64,000 nt of DNA from an uncultured Treponema sp. (GTDB lineage: Bacteria > Spirochaetota > Spirochaetia > Treponematales > Treponemataceae): positions 124,001 through 188,000 of the forward strand of contig CASGDA010000002.1 of the NCBI GenBank assembly GCA_949300145.1, read 5' to 3'. Each line of letters begins with the position of its first letter. Within the stretch, counting starts at the first letter, position 1. The translations under genes and the position numbers were made by a program. The notes beneath the pieces were generated by a model, which was not told the DNA's origin, ran no database searches, and worked only from the letters and a program-made list of their open reading frames with translations. This document shows, in pieces, positions 51,964-61,595 of the stretch.

Positions 51964-54900
51964 TTAAACAAGGCGCTGAAGCTTCTCGCGTATGTATTCG
52001 CTTTTCTCTCTCAATCCGATTTGTCCTGTCTCCAGCAAAATTGAATTCGGACTGGAAGAATCCAAGCGGATGCGGCCGCCGCTTTCTTTGATTAGCCGCA
52101 GAAGTTTTTCCACGGAAATGTCCGCAACCTTTGAGAACTCAACTCTGGCGACTGAATTTTTCTCTTTCAAACTTGAAACAGAGAGCTTCCGGCAGATTAT
52201 CCTTATCTCGGCCAAAGACAAAAGACTTGAGACTTCATCCGGGAAAGGACCGAATCTGTCCAATAATTCGGCGCACACAGAATCAAATTCCTCTTCAGTG
52301 GATATCGCCGCGATTTTCTTGTAAATTTCCATTTTAGTCTGGGCGAGGGGAATATATGAATCCGGAATAAAACCGGTATATTCAAGTTCCAGCCAGACAT
52401 CCGATTCGGGAACAAAATCACTGTCCTGCAGCCGTTGGACAGCTTCTTCCAAAAGACGCAGATACATATCAAAACCGACTGAATATATTTCCCCGGATTG
52501 TTCCATTCCAAGAAGATTCCCCGCACCGCGTATTTCCATATCCTTCATGGCTATCTTAAAACCGCTTCCCAGTTCTGTAAAATCAGAAATAACCTGAAGG
52601 CGTTTCATTGCTATTTCAGACAGTGCTCTGTTTTCCGGATACATGAGGTAAGCGAAGGCTTTTCTATCCGAACGACCCACCCGGCCCCGCAACTGGTATA
52701 ATTGGGAAACACCGTACATATCGGCCCTGTCAATAATTATAGTATTCACATTAGGAATATCTATTCCATTTTCCACAATAGTTGTAGCAATAAGTATGTG
52801 AAAACCTCCCATCTTAAAACGCCGGAAAACATCATCAAGCTGGGAGGAAGACATTTGTCCGTGCGCTGTATCCACAAGAAGCTCAGGGACAATTGACTGC
52901 ACAAAAATCCTTGTCTCTTCCAGCGTTTCAACCCTGTTATGCAGATAAAAAACCTGTCCTCCCCTTTCAGTTTCATTCCTTACCGCCCTGGCGATTCTTT
53001 CAGCATTGAATTCGCATATCACAGTTTCTATAGGCTGGCGGTTTTGAGGCGGCGTTGTCAAAAGACTCATGTCCCTGATTTTAAGCAGACTCATATGGAG
53101 TGTCCGGGGAATCGGAGTCGCACTCATAGCAAGACAGTCAATATTCGTTCTAAGCTCTTTAAGCCTTTCCTTGTCCTTAACACCGAAACGCTGTTCCTCG
53201 TCTATTATCATCAAACCCAAATCTTTAAACTTTATATCCTTTTGGATTATCCGGTGGGTTCCAACCAGAATATCTATTTTCCCTTCCGATGTTTTTTGAA
53301 TTATGGCTTTCTGTTCTTTCGGGGGAACGAAACGAGACAACTGGGCTATATGCACAGGGAAGCCTTTAAATCTTTCCGTCAACGTTTCATAATGCTGCTC
53401 AGCCAGAATCGTTGTCGGGGCAAGGAACGCGGTCTGTTTACCGCCCATAACAGCTTTAAAAGCCGCCCTCATGGCAACCTCAGTTTTGCCGTAGCCTACA
53501 TCACCACAAATCAGTCTGTCCATGGGAAGAGGACTTTCCATATCGGCTTTGATTTCCGCGATACACGTCAACTGGTCATCGGTTTCTTCATAGGGAAAGG
53601 CAGCTTCAAAAGCTGTCTGCCATTCTGTATCTTTAGGAAAAATAAAACCCCTCGCGGCTTTTCTTTTTGAATACAAGTCAATCAGCCGGCGGGCGATGTC
53701 TTCAACTGATTTCTTTACACGGTTTTTCCGGTTTTCCCAAGCTTTTGAACCGAGTCTGTCAAGCCTTGGGTTTTCCCCTTCATTACCGATATACCTCTGG
53801 ATGAGGTTAACCTGCTCAATCGGGATAAAAACCATCTCATCATCAGCATATTCAAGTTTTATATAATCACGCTCATTGTTCCTGACTTTTATCCGTTCAA
53901 TACCTTTGAAACGGCCTATACCATGCTGCACGTGGACAACATAATCACCAGGCGTAAGCTCCACAAAAGTATCGATTACCGCACTTTTGGCGCGTTTTCC
54001 CGCGGGAACAACCCTCCTCCGTCTGCCGAAAATTTCGTTTTCCTGAATTACAAGAAGTTTTACTTCCGGAATACAAAATCCGGATGACAGGTTAAGTGGA
54101 AAAACATCCACCTCAAAATCCTTTAACAGGGATTCTATGCGCAGAGCCTGATTTTCCGTTTCAGCAAAAACACATACATACCAGCCGTCCGCGGAAAGTG
54201 ATGTCAATTCTTCTTTCAGATAATTTATATTCCCGAAAAAACTTCTTCCCGGCTCACACTGTAGCTTTATAACCGTATCCGCATCCGCGTTATCCTCCGA
54301 AGCGGAATCATGCAACGTTCTGAAAAGAATGTGTCTGGAATAGGAAGAAACAAGCCCGTCGAAATCCATAAGTTCTTTTTCAGGAGGAGGAAACAAAACT
54401 GAATAAGGAACCGTATCATTAAACGAAAGCGTTTTTTTATACATTCCGGAATATTCCCGGGCAAGATTTTCCACAGCATTCTTCTGCCTGTCATAATCAA
54501 GAAAGAAAACAGAGGCAGGTTTTGGCTCCAAAGAAAGATAATCCAAAATTGAATAAAGCTTTTCCGACAGCAACGGGAAGAAAAATTCTTCACCCGGAAA
54601 AGTGCCGTAAATTTCAAGTTCATCCAAAATATTTTCCAACTGAAGATTAAGCTCTTCCTCCCCGTCCCCGATTTCTGCGGAAAGACGGGCTTTCAGGAAA
54701 TTCTTTTTTTCCTCTGTCCAGAGGATTTCTTTCAGAGGATACAAGACAAACATATCCAGTTTTTCAAGGGACGTCTGCATAACAGGATCAAAAAGTTTTA
54801 TATCCTCGATTTTATCAAAGTCAAATACAATACGGTGGGCAGCCTCATCACCCGGAAGGAAAACATCAAAGACCTCCCCGCGCATGGCGAACTCCCCCCT

Positions 54901-55425
54901 GACAGAAACCTTGGGCACACGGGTATATCCGTAAAAAGCCAATGTTTCAGCGAGCTGAACAGGATCAAAGGACGCGCCCTTCCTTAATTTCAAAATATGC
55001 GAAGAAAAATCCGCAGGATCAGGAACAGGTGTCAGGAAGGCCCGTTGTGTCATCACCAGGATGGACGGGCAGGTTCCGGAAATCAAACCGGCAAGAACAG
55101 AAGACCTTTTACCGAATACGGAGGAGCCGGCTGCGACAGGCCTGTAAGGAATTGTACCCCACCAGGGCATCACGTCAAAATCCAGGCCGGAAACATCAAG
55201 ATCCCGTGACAGGCTTTCAATTTCCTTCTCGGTCGGAACCACAAGAACCAGCGGTTCAGGGAAAAGACGTGTATATTCCGCCAGGAAAAAGGCGTGCAGA
55301 CCGCCCTGGAGCCCTTCCACAGAATAAGGCCATTTACCTTCTTTTAAAACGGAAAAAGCACCGGCGAGCCCTGACCACCGGCGGATTTTTTCAAATAAAC
55401 GCTTGGTATTCATATCCAGAGACAT
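51964..55425 (-). CDS. mfd: transcription-repair coupling factor Mfd
   Basis: Mfd removes RNA polymerase stalled at lesions and recruits UvrA. The N-terminal UvrB-like region, the RNA-polymerase-interacting CarD-like module (LTPGDYVVHVQHGIGRFKGIE), the SF2 helicase motor (GDVGYGKTEVAMRAAFKA, IIDEEQRFGVKDKERL, SATPIPRTL, QLRGRVGRSDRKA) and the C-terminal TRCF domain are all present. I place the start at the ATG at 55425; a TTG at 55452 and an ATG at 55413 are alternatives, none with a strong Shine-Dalgarno. About 1153 residues, normal for the family. Confidence 0.97.
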   Translation of the reverse strand: MSLDMNTKRLFEKIRRWSGLAGAFSVLKEGKWPYSVEGLQGGLHAFFLAEYTRLFPEPLVLVVPTEKEIESLSRDLDVSGLDFDVMPWWGTIPYRPVAAGSSVFGKRSSVLAGLISGTCPSILVMTQRAFLTPVPDPADFSSHILKLRKGASFDPVQLAETLAFYGYTRVPKVSVRGEFAMRGEVFDVFLPGDEAAHRIVFDFDKIEDIKLFDPVMQTSLEKLDMFVLYPLKEILWTEEKKNFLKARLSAEIGDGEEELNLQLENILDELEIYGTFPGEEFFFPLLSEKLYSILDYLSLEPKPASVFFLDYDRQKNAVENLAREYSGMYKKTLSFNDTVPYSVLFPPPEKELMDFDGLVSSYSRHILFRTLHDSASEDNADADTVIKLQCEPGRSFFGNINYLKEELTSLSADGWYVCVFAETENQALRIESLLKDFEVDVFPLNLSSGFCIPEVKLLVIQENEIFGRRRRVVPAGKRAKSAVIDTFVELTPGDYVVHVQHGIGRFKGIERIKVRNNERDYIKLEYADDEMVFIPIEQVNLIQRYIGNEGENPRLDRLGSKAWENRKNRVKKSVEDIARRLIDLYSKRKAARGFIFPKDTEWQTAFEAAFPYEETDDQLTCIAEIKADMESPLPMDRLICGDVGYGKTEVAMRAAFKAVMGGKQTAFLAPTTILAEQHYETLTERFKGFPVHIAQLSRFVPPKEQKAIIQKTSEGKIDILVGTHRIIQKDIKFKDLGLMIIDEEQRFGVKDKERLKELRTNIDCLAMSATPIPRTLHMSLLKIRDMSLLTTPPQNRQPIETVICEFNAERIARAVRNETERGGQVFYLHNRVETLEETRIFVQSIVPELLVDTAHGQMSSSQLDDVFRRFKMGGFHILIATTIVENGIDIPNVNTIIIDRADMYGVSQLYQLRGRVGRSDRKAFAYLMYPENRALSEIAMKRLQVISDFTELGSGFKIAMKDMEIRGAGNLLGMEQSGEIYSVGFDMYLRLLEEAVQRLQDSDFVPESDVWLELEYTGFIPDSYIPLAQTKMEIYKKIAAISTEEEFDSVCAELLDRFGPFPDEVSSLLSLAEIRIICRKLSVSSLKEKNSVARVEFSKVADISVEKLLRLIKESGGRIRLDSSSPNSILLETGQIGLREKSEYIREKLQRLV

Positions 55426-55520
55426 GGTATCATTTTTTTTTCCATGCCTCAAGCCTGAAGGTTCTTATGCCGATATTTGTATTTGATGAAATCCGCGAGC
55501 GATTTTAAGGAGGAATCCGA

Positions 55521-56525
55521 GTGAAAAAAAATCCCTTTCTGTGCATCTGTTTCTTGACAATGATTGCCGGCGGTTTTTTATGGGGCCAAACCGATGTCCA
55601 GACGGATTCTGAAGAACAGGCTTCCTCTGATGCGGAAGTTTCCATACGTTTTGAAGAAAGAACAACCTATTATCCGGGCGACAGCGTTTCCCGGCCGGTG
55701 TTGGTTACATTCACCATTACGAACAAAGGCGACAGCACCTACAGATTCAAGCTTGCCGACGACCATTTTTTCAGCCTTGGATTCAAAGCCGTAACCACAA
55801 GAAACACGCCTCTTCCGAATTCCATGGAATGGATACGGAGAAGGAGCACCGCAAACCAGATTTATTTCAGGGAAATCAGCCTGGAACCCGGAGAATCATA
55901 TTCGTTTACGGAAAACATCAAAGACTATCTTTCGGTTGAAGAACCTGGCCTTTACCTTCTGGAATGCACGTTTTTTCCCGAACTCAGACGTCTCCCTGAT
56001 TACAGCGAACAGAATATAAAGTCAAACCGTCTGACCATGGAAATAAAACCGGAGCCGGCTCCTGCGGCGGCTTCCAGCTACATGGCCCTGTCAGAAGAAA
56101 CCGGGGAAATCCTCAAAGCCCGGCCCATCCCGCCGGATCAGGTTGTAAGTACTGTTCTTTCCGCAAGACAAAAATCCCAGTGGGAACTCTTCTTCCTATA
56201 TCTTGATATTGAGGAAATGATAAACAGGGATCCTGTGCGCAAAAGACGTTTCCAAAGTGAATCAGAAAGCGGAAGATTTGAAATGATGGAAAATTACAAG
56301 ACAGAACTTTCGCAGAACAGGGCTGAAAACGAAATCTCCCTTATCCCAAGCGAGTTTCAAATTGAAAAAACAACTTACACCGGAAACGAAGGAACTGTAA
56401 GTGTTATAGAATGGTTTGACTACATAACCTTCAGGGAAAAAAAGAGATTCACATACCATCTTATCAGAAGGGATGATATCTGGAAGATATGTGACTACAC
56501 CGTAGATAATCTTGGAACTGAATAA
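55521..56525 (+). CDS. secreted hypothetical protein
   Basis: A 334-residue protein with a signal peptide (MKKNPFLCICFLTMIAGGFL). After an acidic linker comes an immunoglobulin-like beta domain (RPVLVTFTITNKGDSTYRFKL, LEPGESYSFTENI, GLYLLECTFFPE), then a second domain with a conserved-looking DIEEMINRDPVRKRRF helix and a C-terminal sheet (VSVIEWFDYITFREKKRFTY, WKICDYTV). GTG start with AAGGAGG. Divergent from mfd. Function unknown; probably periplasmic. Confidence 0.7.
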   Translation: MKKNPFLCICFLTMIAGGFLWGQTDVQTDSEEQASSDAEVSIRFEERTTYYPGDSVSRPVLVTFTITNKGDSTYRFKLADDHFFSLGFKAVTTRNTPLPNSMEWIRRRSTANQIYFREISLEPGESYSFTENIKDYLSVEEPGLYLLECTFFPELRRLPDYSEQNIKSNRLTMEIKPEPAPAAASSYMALSEETGEILKARPIPPDQVVSTVLSARQKSQWELFFLYLDIEEMINRDPVRKRRFQSESESGRFEMMENYKTELSQNRAENEISLIPSEFQIEKTTYTGNEGTVSVIEWFDYITFREKKRFTYHLIRRDDIWKICDYTVDNLGTE

Positions 56526-56542
56526 CAGTGAAAAGGCGGTGT

Positions 56543-56908
56543 TTAAAACGGGAAAAACAGGATTACAGCTATAAGCACCGCCGCAAGCAGTAAAATGAAA
56601 AAATAAACCCACAGAGGCAGCGGATCTATCCCACCCGCTTCATGCCTCTGTTTTTTCTTCCGGAGAAATTTCCCGGCTCCGCTTTTTTCATCAGAAAATC
56701 CCGGATCCACGGAGGATGATGAGGAAGAAAAAACAGCGTAACCGCATGAAGGGCAGCCCTTAACAAAAACCGGAGCCTGTCCCGTCAGCCCGCAGGAAGG
56801 GCATTTGACAGCGGCGAAGAATTTCCCGCAGGACGGGCAGAATTTATCATTCCGCTTAACTTCTGTACCGCAGAATTCGCAAAAAAATTTCGGTGATTTT
56901 CTGGGCAT
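56543..56908 (-). CDS. double zinc-ribbon membrane protein
   Basis: A 121-residue protein with four CxxC knuckles in two zinc ribbons (CEFCG / CPSCG at about 10-28 and CPSCG / CPSCG at about 36-56), a Ser-rich linker and a single C-terminal transmembrane helix (about 98-119). This is a tail-anchored zinc-ribbon layout common in unknown bacterial proteins. Convergent with the secreted protein gene. Function unknown. Confidence 0.7.
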   Translation of the reverse strand: MPRKSPKFFCEFCGTEVKRNDKFCPSCGKFFAAVKCPSCGLTGQAPVFVKGCPSCGYAVFSSSSSSVDPGFSDEKSGAGKFLRKKKQRHEAGGIDPLPLWVYFFILLLAAVLIAVILFFPF

Positions 56909-56932
56909 AAGTTAAAATTATACGTGTATAAA

Positions 56933-57202
56933 TTATTTTCCTGAAGCACAGCAACAGGAACCGCCGCAAGCATGGGCTCCTCCGCCTTCCTTTGAAGAGT
57001 TGCAGGCATTATGTTTTGAAGACGCATGGGAATCATTCACATAAAATCCGGAACCCTTGAAATTTATCCCGATACCGCCGGACAGAACCCGTCTGACATG
57101 CTTGCCGCATTTGGGACAAACCTGGACAGGCTTATCACTCATCTTCTGAAAAACCTCAAAATCATTTCCACAGTAATCACATGAATACTCATAAGTAGGC
57201 AT
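56933..57202 (-). CDS. FmdB-type zinc-ribbon regulator
   Basis: An 89-residue FmdB-family protein: MPTYEYSCDYCGNDFEVFQ with CPKCGKHVRRVLSGG. The C-terminal third is His/Cys-rich and ends ACGGSCCCASGK, a tail found in several anaerobe members that may bind metal. The ATG at 57202 has AAGGAAG upstream; the GTG at 57211 would lie too close to it. Family function is poorly defined. Confidence 0.85.
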   Translation of the reverse strand: MPTYEYSCDYCGNDFEVFQKMSDKPVQVCPKCGKHVRRVLSGGIGINFKGSGFYVNDSHASSKHNACNSSKEGGGAHACGGSCCCASGK

Positions 57203-57241
57203 TTCAATCACTTCCTTTATTTAAATATAAAACCTATTCAC

Positions 57242-58258
57242 CTATAAATAAGATACTAAAAAAAATGAAAAAACAGCAAGCCCGATGGATTTTCCGGAAA
57301 CTTTTTTTTCTATAAAAAAGGTTTTTCCGTCCCGGGTTATCTTTGCATCCGGCATAGCCATCTGCAAAAACAGGACCGCGGGGATCACGGTTTGTCCGGA
57401 TGAAGCCTCAACAGTCACATCCAAAGTATACAGCCTGTCCCCTGATTTTTCAGCCTCTTCAGCCTCCGGGCGGATATAAATTTCAACCGGACCGAAAGGC
57501 ACCTTGAAGCCCTTCAAATCCAGCGGAAGCGCGGACCCGGATGCTCCGTTCCCCTGCATGAATCCTGAAAAAACCGGAAGGAGGTCCGAAGCGCTTCCCG
57601 AATAAAAGGCCATGGGCGTACCCGGCGAATCCGAAACCGCCGCGGACGCGACCGATTCAAAAGAAGGTGGTATTTCCGCGATACCTGAAATACCTGGCCG
57701 GGATAAGGCGTTCAAAATATCAGCCAAATGGGCGCTCCCCTCACCGTTGTTTCCGGAAGAAAAAACCGCGGCGAATATTCCGGACGAGGGAACCGAGACA
57801 GAAATATTTCCGGACTTAAAGCAGGTCACATCAACCGCATCGAAGCGCTCCCAGCCTGAAGACGCATTCAAAGATAAATTGAAACGTGTTTTCGGAAAAT
57901 TCCCTGAAGCGAGAAGTTTCAGGGCGAAACCGCCTGTGTTTTCATCGTAAAATAATACGGCGCTCACATTAGAAGCCCGTGAAAAAAAGTCCTCCAGTGT
58001 CTTCACATCGGAAGCGCGGTCCAAAAACCCGGCATTCTCCCGGAGCAAGTCCGTCATAATCTCAGGAGGAAGCACAAAAAACGCGGCCGGGCTTCCGCCG
58101 TCCGATGAAAAAGAAAGCACGGCAAACGGATCTTCCGGTACAGCATCAGGAAAGCCCCTGCATGAGAAAAACAGGGGCAGGCAGAGAATCATCCAAAGGA
58201 CAACCAGACGGAGGATTCCCAGCCTGGAAATCAAGCTTTCACCAAAGCGGCCCGCCAT
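57242..58258 (-). CDS. lipoprotein of unknown function
   Basis: A 338-residue protein with an N-terminal hydrophobic stretch ending LPLFFSC, a probable lipobox. The rest alternates beta strands and short helices with many Ser and Gly residues (VSAVLFYDENTGGFALKLLA, GPVEIYIRPEAEEAEKSGD), and the C-terminus is again hydrophobic (IGLAVFSFFLVSYL). The start overlaps the last 28 nt of ileS, so it is probably translationally coupled to it. An ATG further inside or a TTG are possible alternatives. No family recognised. Confidence 0.6.
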   Translation of the reverse strand: MAGRFGESLISRLGILRLVVLWMILCLPLFFSCRGFPDAVPEDPFAVLSFSSDGGSPAAFFVLPPEIMTDLLRENAGFLDRASDVKTLEDFFSRASNVSAVLFYDENTGGFALKLLASGNFPKTRFNLSLNASSGWERFDAVDVTCFKSGNISVSVPSSGIFAAVFSSGNNGEGSAHLADILNALSRPGISGIAEIPPSFESVASAAVSDSPGTPMAFYSGSASDLLPVFSGFMQGNGASGSALPLDLKGFKVPFGPVEIYIRPEAEEAEKSGDRLYTLDVTVEASSGQTVIPAVLFLQMAMPDAKITRDGKTFFIEKKVSGKSIGLAVFSFFLVSYL

Positions 58259-61200
58259 ACATAGCCCCCTGATTCAAGGGAAAGAGTTTTTTCGCCGTCC
58301 GGAATATTTTCCACCCAGACAGCCGACAGGGAAAGAGTTTCCGACATCAAGTAATCCTTATTCTGAAGGAAAGCATTGTGCAGGGTTTCATCACCCGAAA
58401 CGGAAAGATTTATCCTGTCTGTCACGGACAAACCGCACTCTTTACGCAGATTCTGCACCGCACGGACAAGATCCCGGATACAACCCTCATACAAAAGGCT
58501 CTCGGTGATTTCTGTATCAAGACCCACCGTCAAAGTCCCGTCATTTATGACTTTCAGATTGTCCTTCTCAATTCTGTTGACTATGATTTTATCAGCGGTA
58601 AGGGAAACCTGTTTTCCGTCCACCTCGATACTCAAAACGGATCCGTCAAGTACAGACTGTATTTCGGAAGAAGACAGTTTTTCAATTTCGGCCGCGGCGG
58701 TTTTCATGGAGCTTCCCAATTCCTTCCCAAGGGTACGGAAATTGGCTTTTGCGGAATACTCAACCAAATCCTCTTCCTTATCGTGGAACAAAACCTCCTT
58801 GACATTCAACTCTTCCCGGATACTGTCTTTCATTTCGAGGAGAGCCTTTTTCTCCTCACTGTTACGGGTAACGAGCTCCACAGCGCGGAGAGGCTGCCTT
58901 GTTTTCAGATTGAACTGATAACGCAGGCTCCGGCCCATGGAAACCGCTTTCTGGGCGGAAGCCATCTTGAATTCAAGATTCAAATCCCTCATGGCTTCAT
59001 TGTACACCGGATAATCCGCCAGATGAACGGATTCAGGATCCTCAGGAGTGCGCAGATTCTGCCATATTGATTCCGTAAGGAAGGGAATGAAAGGGGCGGC
59101 CACAAGAGTGAATTTCTTTAAGGCAAGATAGAGGGTTCTGTATGCGAAAATCTTGTCACAGTCATTCCCGCTTTTCCAGAAACGCCTGCGGGAACGTCTT
59201 ATATACCAGTTGTTAAGCTGATCAATGAAAGACACGACAGGGTCGATGGCCCCCGCAAGATCATAGGAATCAAGAGCGGATGAAACATCGAGAACCATTT
59301 TTTCCGCAACGGAAAGAACCCAGCGGTCCAGAGGATTCTGCCCTACATCATTGATTTCGGATGAAACAGGCGGTTTTATTCCGTCTATATTCGCATAGGT
59401 GACATAAAAACTGTAGCTGTTCCACAGGGGGATGAGTATACCTTTAAGGACATCCCTGACCCCTTCATCCGAATATTTCAAATCATCCGCTTTCACCACC
59501 GCGGAATGCATCAGGAAAAGACGGAGGGCATCGGCGCCGAATTCATTCACGACCTGCACCGGATCCGTGTAGTTCCGCAGAGACTTTGACATTTTTTTCC
59601 CGTCAGAAGCAAGGACAAGCCCGCTTACAATACAATTCTGAAAAGCGGGTCTGTCAAACAAAGCCGCGGCAAGGACTGTCAGGGTATAAAACCATCCGCG
59701 GGTTTGATCCAAGCCTTCGGAAATAAAATCCGCCGGGTAGTGGCTTTCAAAATATTCCTTGTTTTCAAAAGGATAATGGTTCTGGGCATAGGGCATGGAG
59801 CCGGACTCAAACCAGCAGTCCAAAACCTCAGGAATCCGGTGCATTGTGCCGCCGCAGGCGCAGGGGATTGTAATTTTATCCACAAAATGCTTGTGCAAAT
59901 CATCCGGATAAACCCCTGACAATTTTTTAAGCTCATCCCTGCTGCCAACACAGATTGACTTCCCGCAGTCCGGACATTTCCACACGGGGATGGGATTACC
60001 CCAGTAACGGTTGCGGCTTATAGCCCAGTCCCTTGCACCCTCAAGCCATTTTCCGAAACGACCGTCCTTTATATGCGCCGGCTGCCAGTTTATCTTTGAA
60101 TTCGCCTTCAGGAGCTTGTCCCTGATGGACTCCACGGAAACAAACCAGCTTCCAACGGCACGGTAAATCAAGGGGCTCGAACAGCGCCAGCAATGGGGAT
60201 AGGAGTGAAGTATCTGCTCCCGTTTTACGATTTTCCCTTCCGACTTGAGGCGCTCTATTATGTCTTTATCACATTCCTTTACGAAACGGCCCGCATAATC
60301 GGGAACCTCCTCCGTAAATTTACACTCCGCATCAACAGGACAGACCATTGCGATTCCCCTGCCCTTGAAAACCTTGTAGTCATCCTCACCAAAACCGGGG
60401 GCGGTATGGACTATACCGGTACCGTCCTCAGTTGAAACAAAGTCCGCCGTGAACGTCCTGAAAGCCCCGTCCCCGGCGAGAGAAGCGAAATAGGGCATCA
60501 GGGGTTCATAGGTTATACCGTCAAGCTCCGCCCCCTTTTTCTTCCATACGATGCTGCATTTCTCAGGCTCCTTATAATAGGCATTGAGCCGGGATTCAGC
60601 TATAAGGTAATATTCCCCCTCATCCGAAACAAGAACATAGTCAATGTCAGGACCAAGAACAAGGCCGAGATTGGAAGGAAGCGTCCATGGAGTCGTTGTC
60701 CAAGCCAGAACAAATGCTTTACCTTCACCGGTACCGGGAAGATTTGCACAGCCGGAACCGAATTCCTTTTCCGCACCGGTACCGGGAACAGTGCCCGTTA
60801 TTTTGAACTTGATGGTTATCGCGGGGTCATGAACATCACGGTAACCGCCCAAATTCAACTCATGATTGGACAAAACCGTGGAACACCTCGGGCAATAAGG
60901 GAGGATATAGTGGCCTTCGTAAATCAAACCCTTTTCCCACAGGCTTTTGAAAATCCACCAGATGGACTCCATATATCCGGGTTCCATCGTTTTATAGTCA
61001 TTGTCGAAGTCAACCCAGCGTCCGAGCCTGGTGATTGTGGACCTCCACTCTTTCACATAACGGAGAACTGAAGAACGGCATGCTTCGTTGAATTTATCCA
61101 CCCCGAATTTTTCTATATCGGTCTTTGAATTAAGCCCAAGTTCCTTTTCAATCAGATTCTCCACCGGAAGACCGTGACAGTCCCAGCCGAAACGCCTTTC

Positions 61201-61443
61201 CACCCTTTTCCCCTTCATAGTCTGGTATCTGGGGATTATGTCCTTTATCGTGCTGGGCACAAAGTGTCCGAAATGAGGAAGTCCCGTGGCAAAAGGAGGG
61301 CCGTCATAAAAAACATACTCCAAAGCCTTCCCTTTTTCCCTCTGACGGAGAGATTTTTCAAAAATATCATTTTTTTTCCAGAATTCAAGGATTTTCTCTT
61401 CCTGCTTCGGAAAATTGACTTTCGGATCAACGGGCTCAAACAT
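58231..61443 (-). CDS. ileS: isoleucyl-tRNA synthetase (long, eukaryote/archaeal-like type)
   Basis: A 1070-residue class I synthetase charging tRNA-Ile. The HIGH motif is HFGH (in GLPHFGHFVPSTIKD) and KMSKS is intact (GKKMSKSLRNYTDPV). The CP1 editing domain lies in between, and WKCPDCGKSICVG is a zinc knuckle. Length and motif spelling fit the IleS2 class, which is known from spirochaetes and is associated with natural mupirocin resistance in other bacteria. GGGAGAAGAAG precedes the ATG. Divergent from rex. Confidence 0.96.
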   Translation of the reverse strand: MFEPVDPKVNFPKQEEKILEFWKKNDIFEKSLRQREKGKALEYVFYDGPPFATGLPHFGHFVPSTIKDIIPRYQTMKGKRVERRFGWDCHGLPVENLIEKELGLNSKTDIEKFGVDKFNEACRSSVLRYVKEWRSTITRLGRWVDFDNDYKTMEPGYMESIWWIFKSLWEKGLIYEGHYILPYCPRCSTVLSNHELNLGGYRDVHDPAITIKFKITGTVPGTGAEKEFGSGCANLPGTGEGKAFVLAWTTTPWTLPSNLGLVLGPDIDYVLVSDEGEYYLIAESRLNAYYKEPEKCSIVWKKKGAELDGITYEPLMPYFASLAGDGAFRTFTADFVSTEDGTGIVHTAPGFGEDDYKVFKGRGIAMVCPVDAECKFTEEVPDYAGRFVKECDKDIIERLKSEGKIVKREQILHSYPHCWRCSSPLIYRAVGSWFVSVESIRDKLLKANSKINWQPAHIKDGRFGKWLEGARDWAISRNRYWGNPIPVWKCPDCGKSICVGSRDELKKLSGVYPDDLHKHFVDKITIPCACGGTMHRIPEVLDCWFESGSMPYAQNHYPFENKEYFESHYPADFISEGLDQTRGWFYTLTVLAAALFDRPAFQNCIVSGLVLASDGKKMSKSLRNYTDPVQVVNEFGADALRLFLMHSAVVKADDLKYSDEGVRDVLKGILIPLWNSYSFYVTYANIDGIKPPVSSEINDVGQNPLDRWVLSVAEKMVLDVSSALDSYDLAGAIDPVVSFIDQLNNWYIRRSRRRFWKSGNDCDKIFAYRTLYLALKKFTLVAAPFIPFLTESIWQNLRTPEDPESVHLADYPVYNEAMRDLNLEFKMASAQKAVSMGRSLRYQFNLKTRQPLRAVELVTRNSEEKKALLEMKDSIREELNVKEVLFHDKEEDLVEYSAKANFRTLGKELGSSMKTAAAEIEKLSSSEIQSVLDGSVLSIEVDGKQVSLTADKIIVNRIEKDNLKVINDGTLTVGLDTEITESLLYEGCIRDLVRAVQNLRKECGLSVTDRINLSVSGDETLHNAFLQNKDYLMSETLSLSAVWVENIPDGEKTLSLESGGYVWRAALVKA

Positions 61444-61515
61444 CTTCTTCTCCCATAATAAAAACTGAATAGATTATACAAAAATAAAGGAAATGTTTCC
61501 ATAGGAAAGGATGTC

Positions 61516-61547
61516 TTGATTTTCAAATAAAACTGGGGTATTGTTAA
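61516..61547 (+). promoter_or_regulatory. rex promoter with possible Rex half-site
   Basis: TTGATT (61516-61521), a 17-bp spacer and TATTGT (61539-61544). TTGTTAA (61541-61547) is a perfect half of the clostridial-type Rex operator TTGTTAAnnnnTTAACAA, but the second half (TTCGGTA) is poor. Autorepression is possible only if a weak second half suffices. Confidence 0.35.
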
Positions 61548-61595
61548 TATATTCGGTAAAAAAATACCGGATAACCTCAGCCAAGGAGAAAAAAA

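Noticed and set aside
52939-53670. 243-codon plus-strand frame inside mfd
   Set aside because: Fully antisense to conserved helicase motifs of mfd, without a recognisable domain or ribosome-binding site.
61541-61560. A complete Rex operator upstream of rex
   Set aside because: Only the left half TTGTTAA is perfect; the right half has several mismatches, so I list it as a half-site only.
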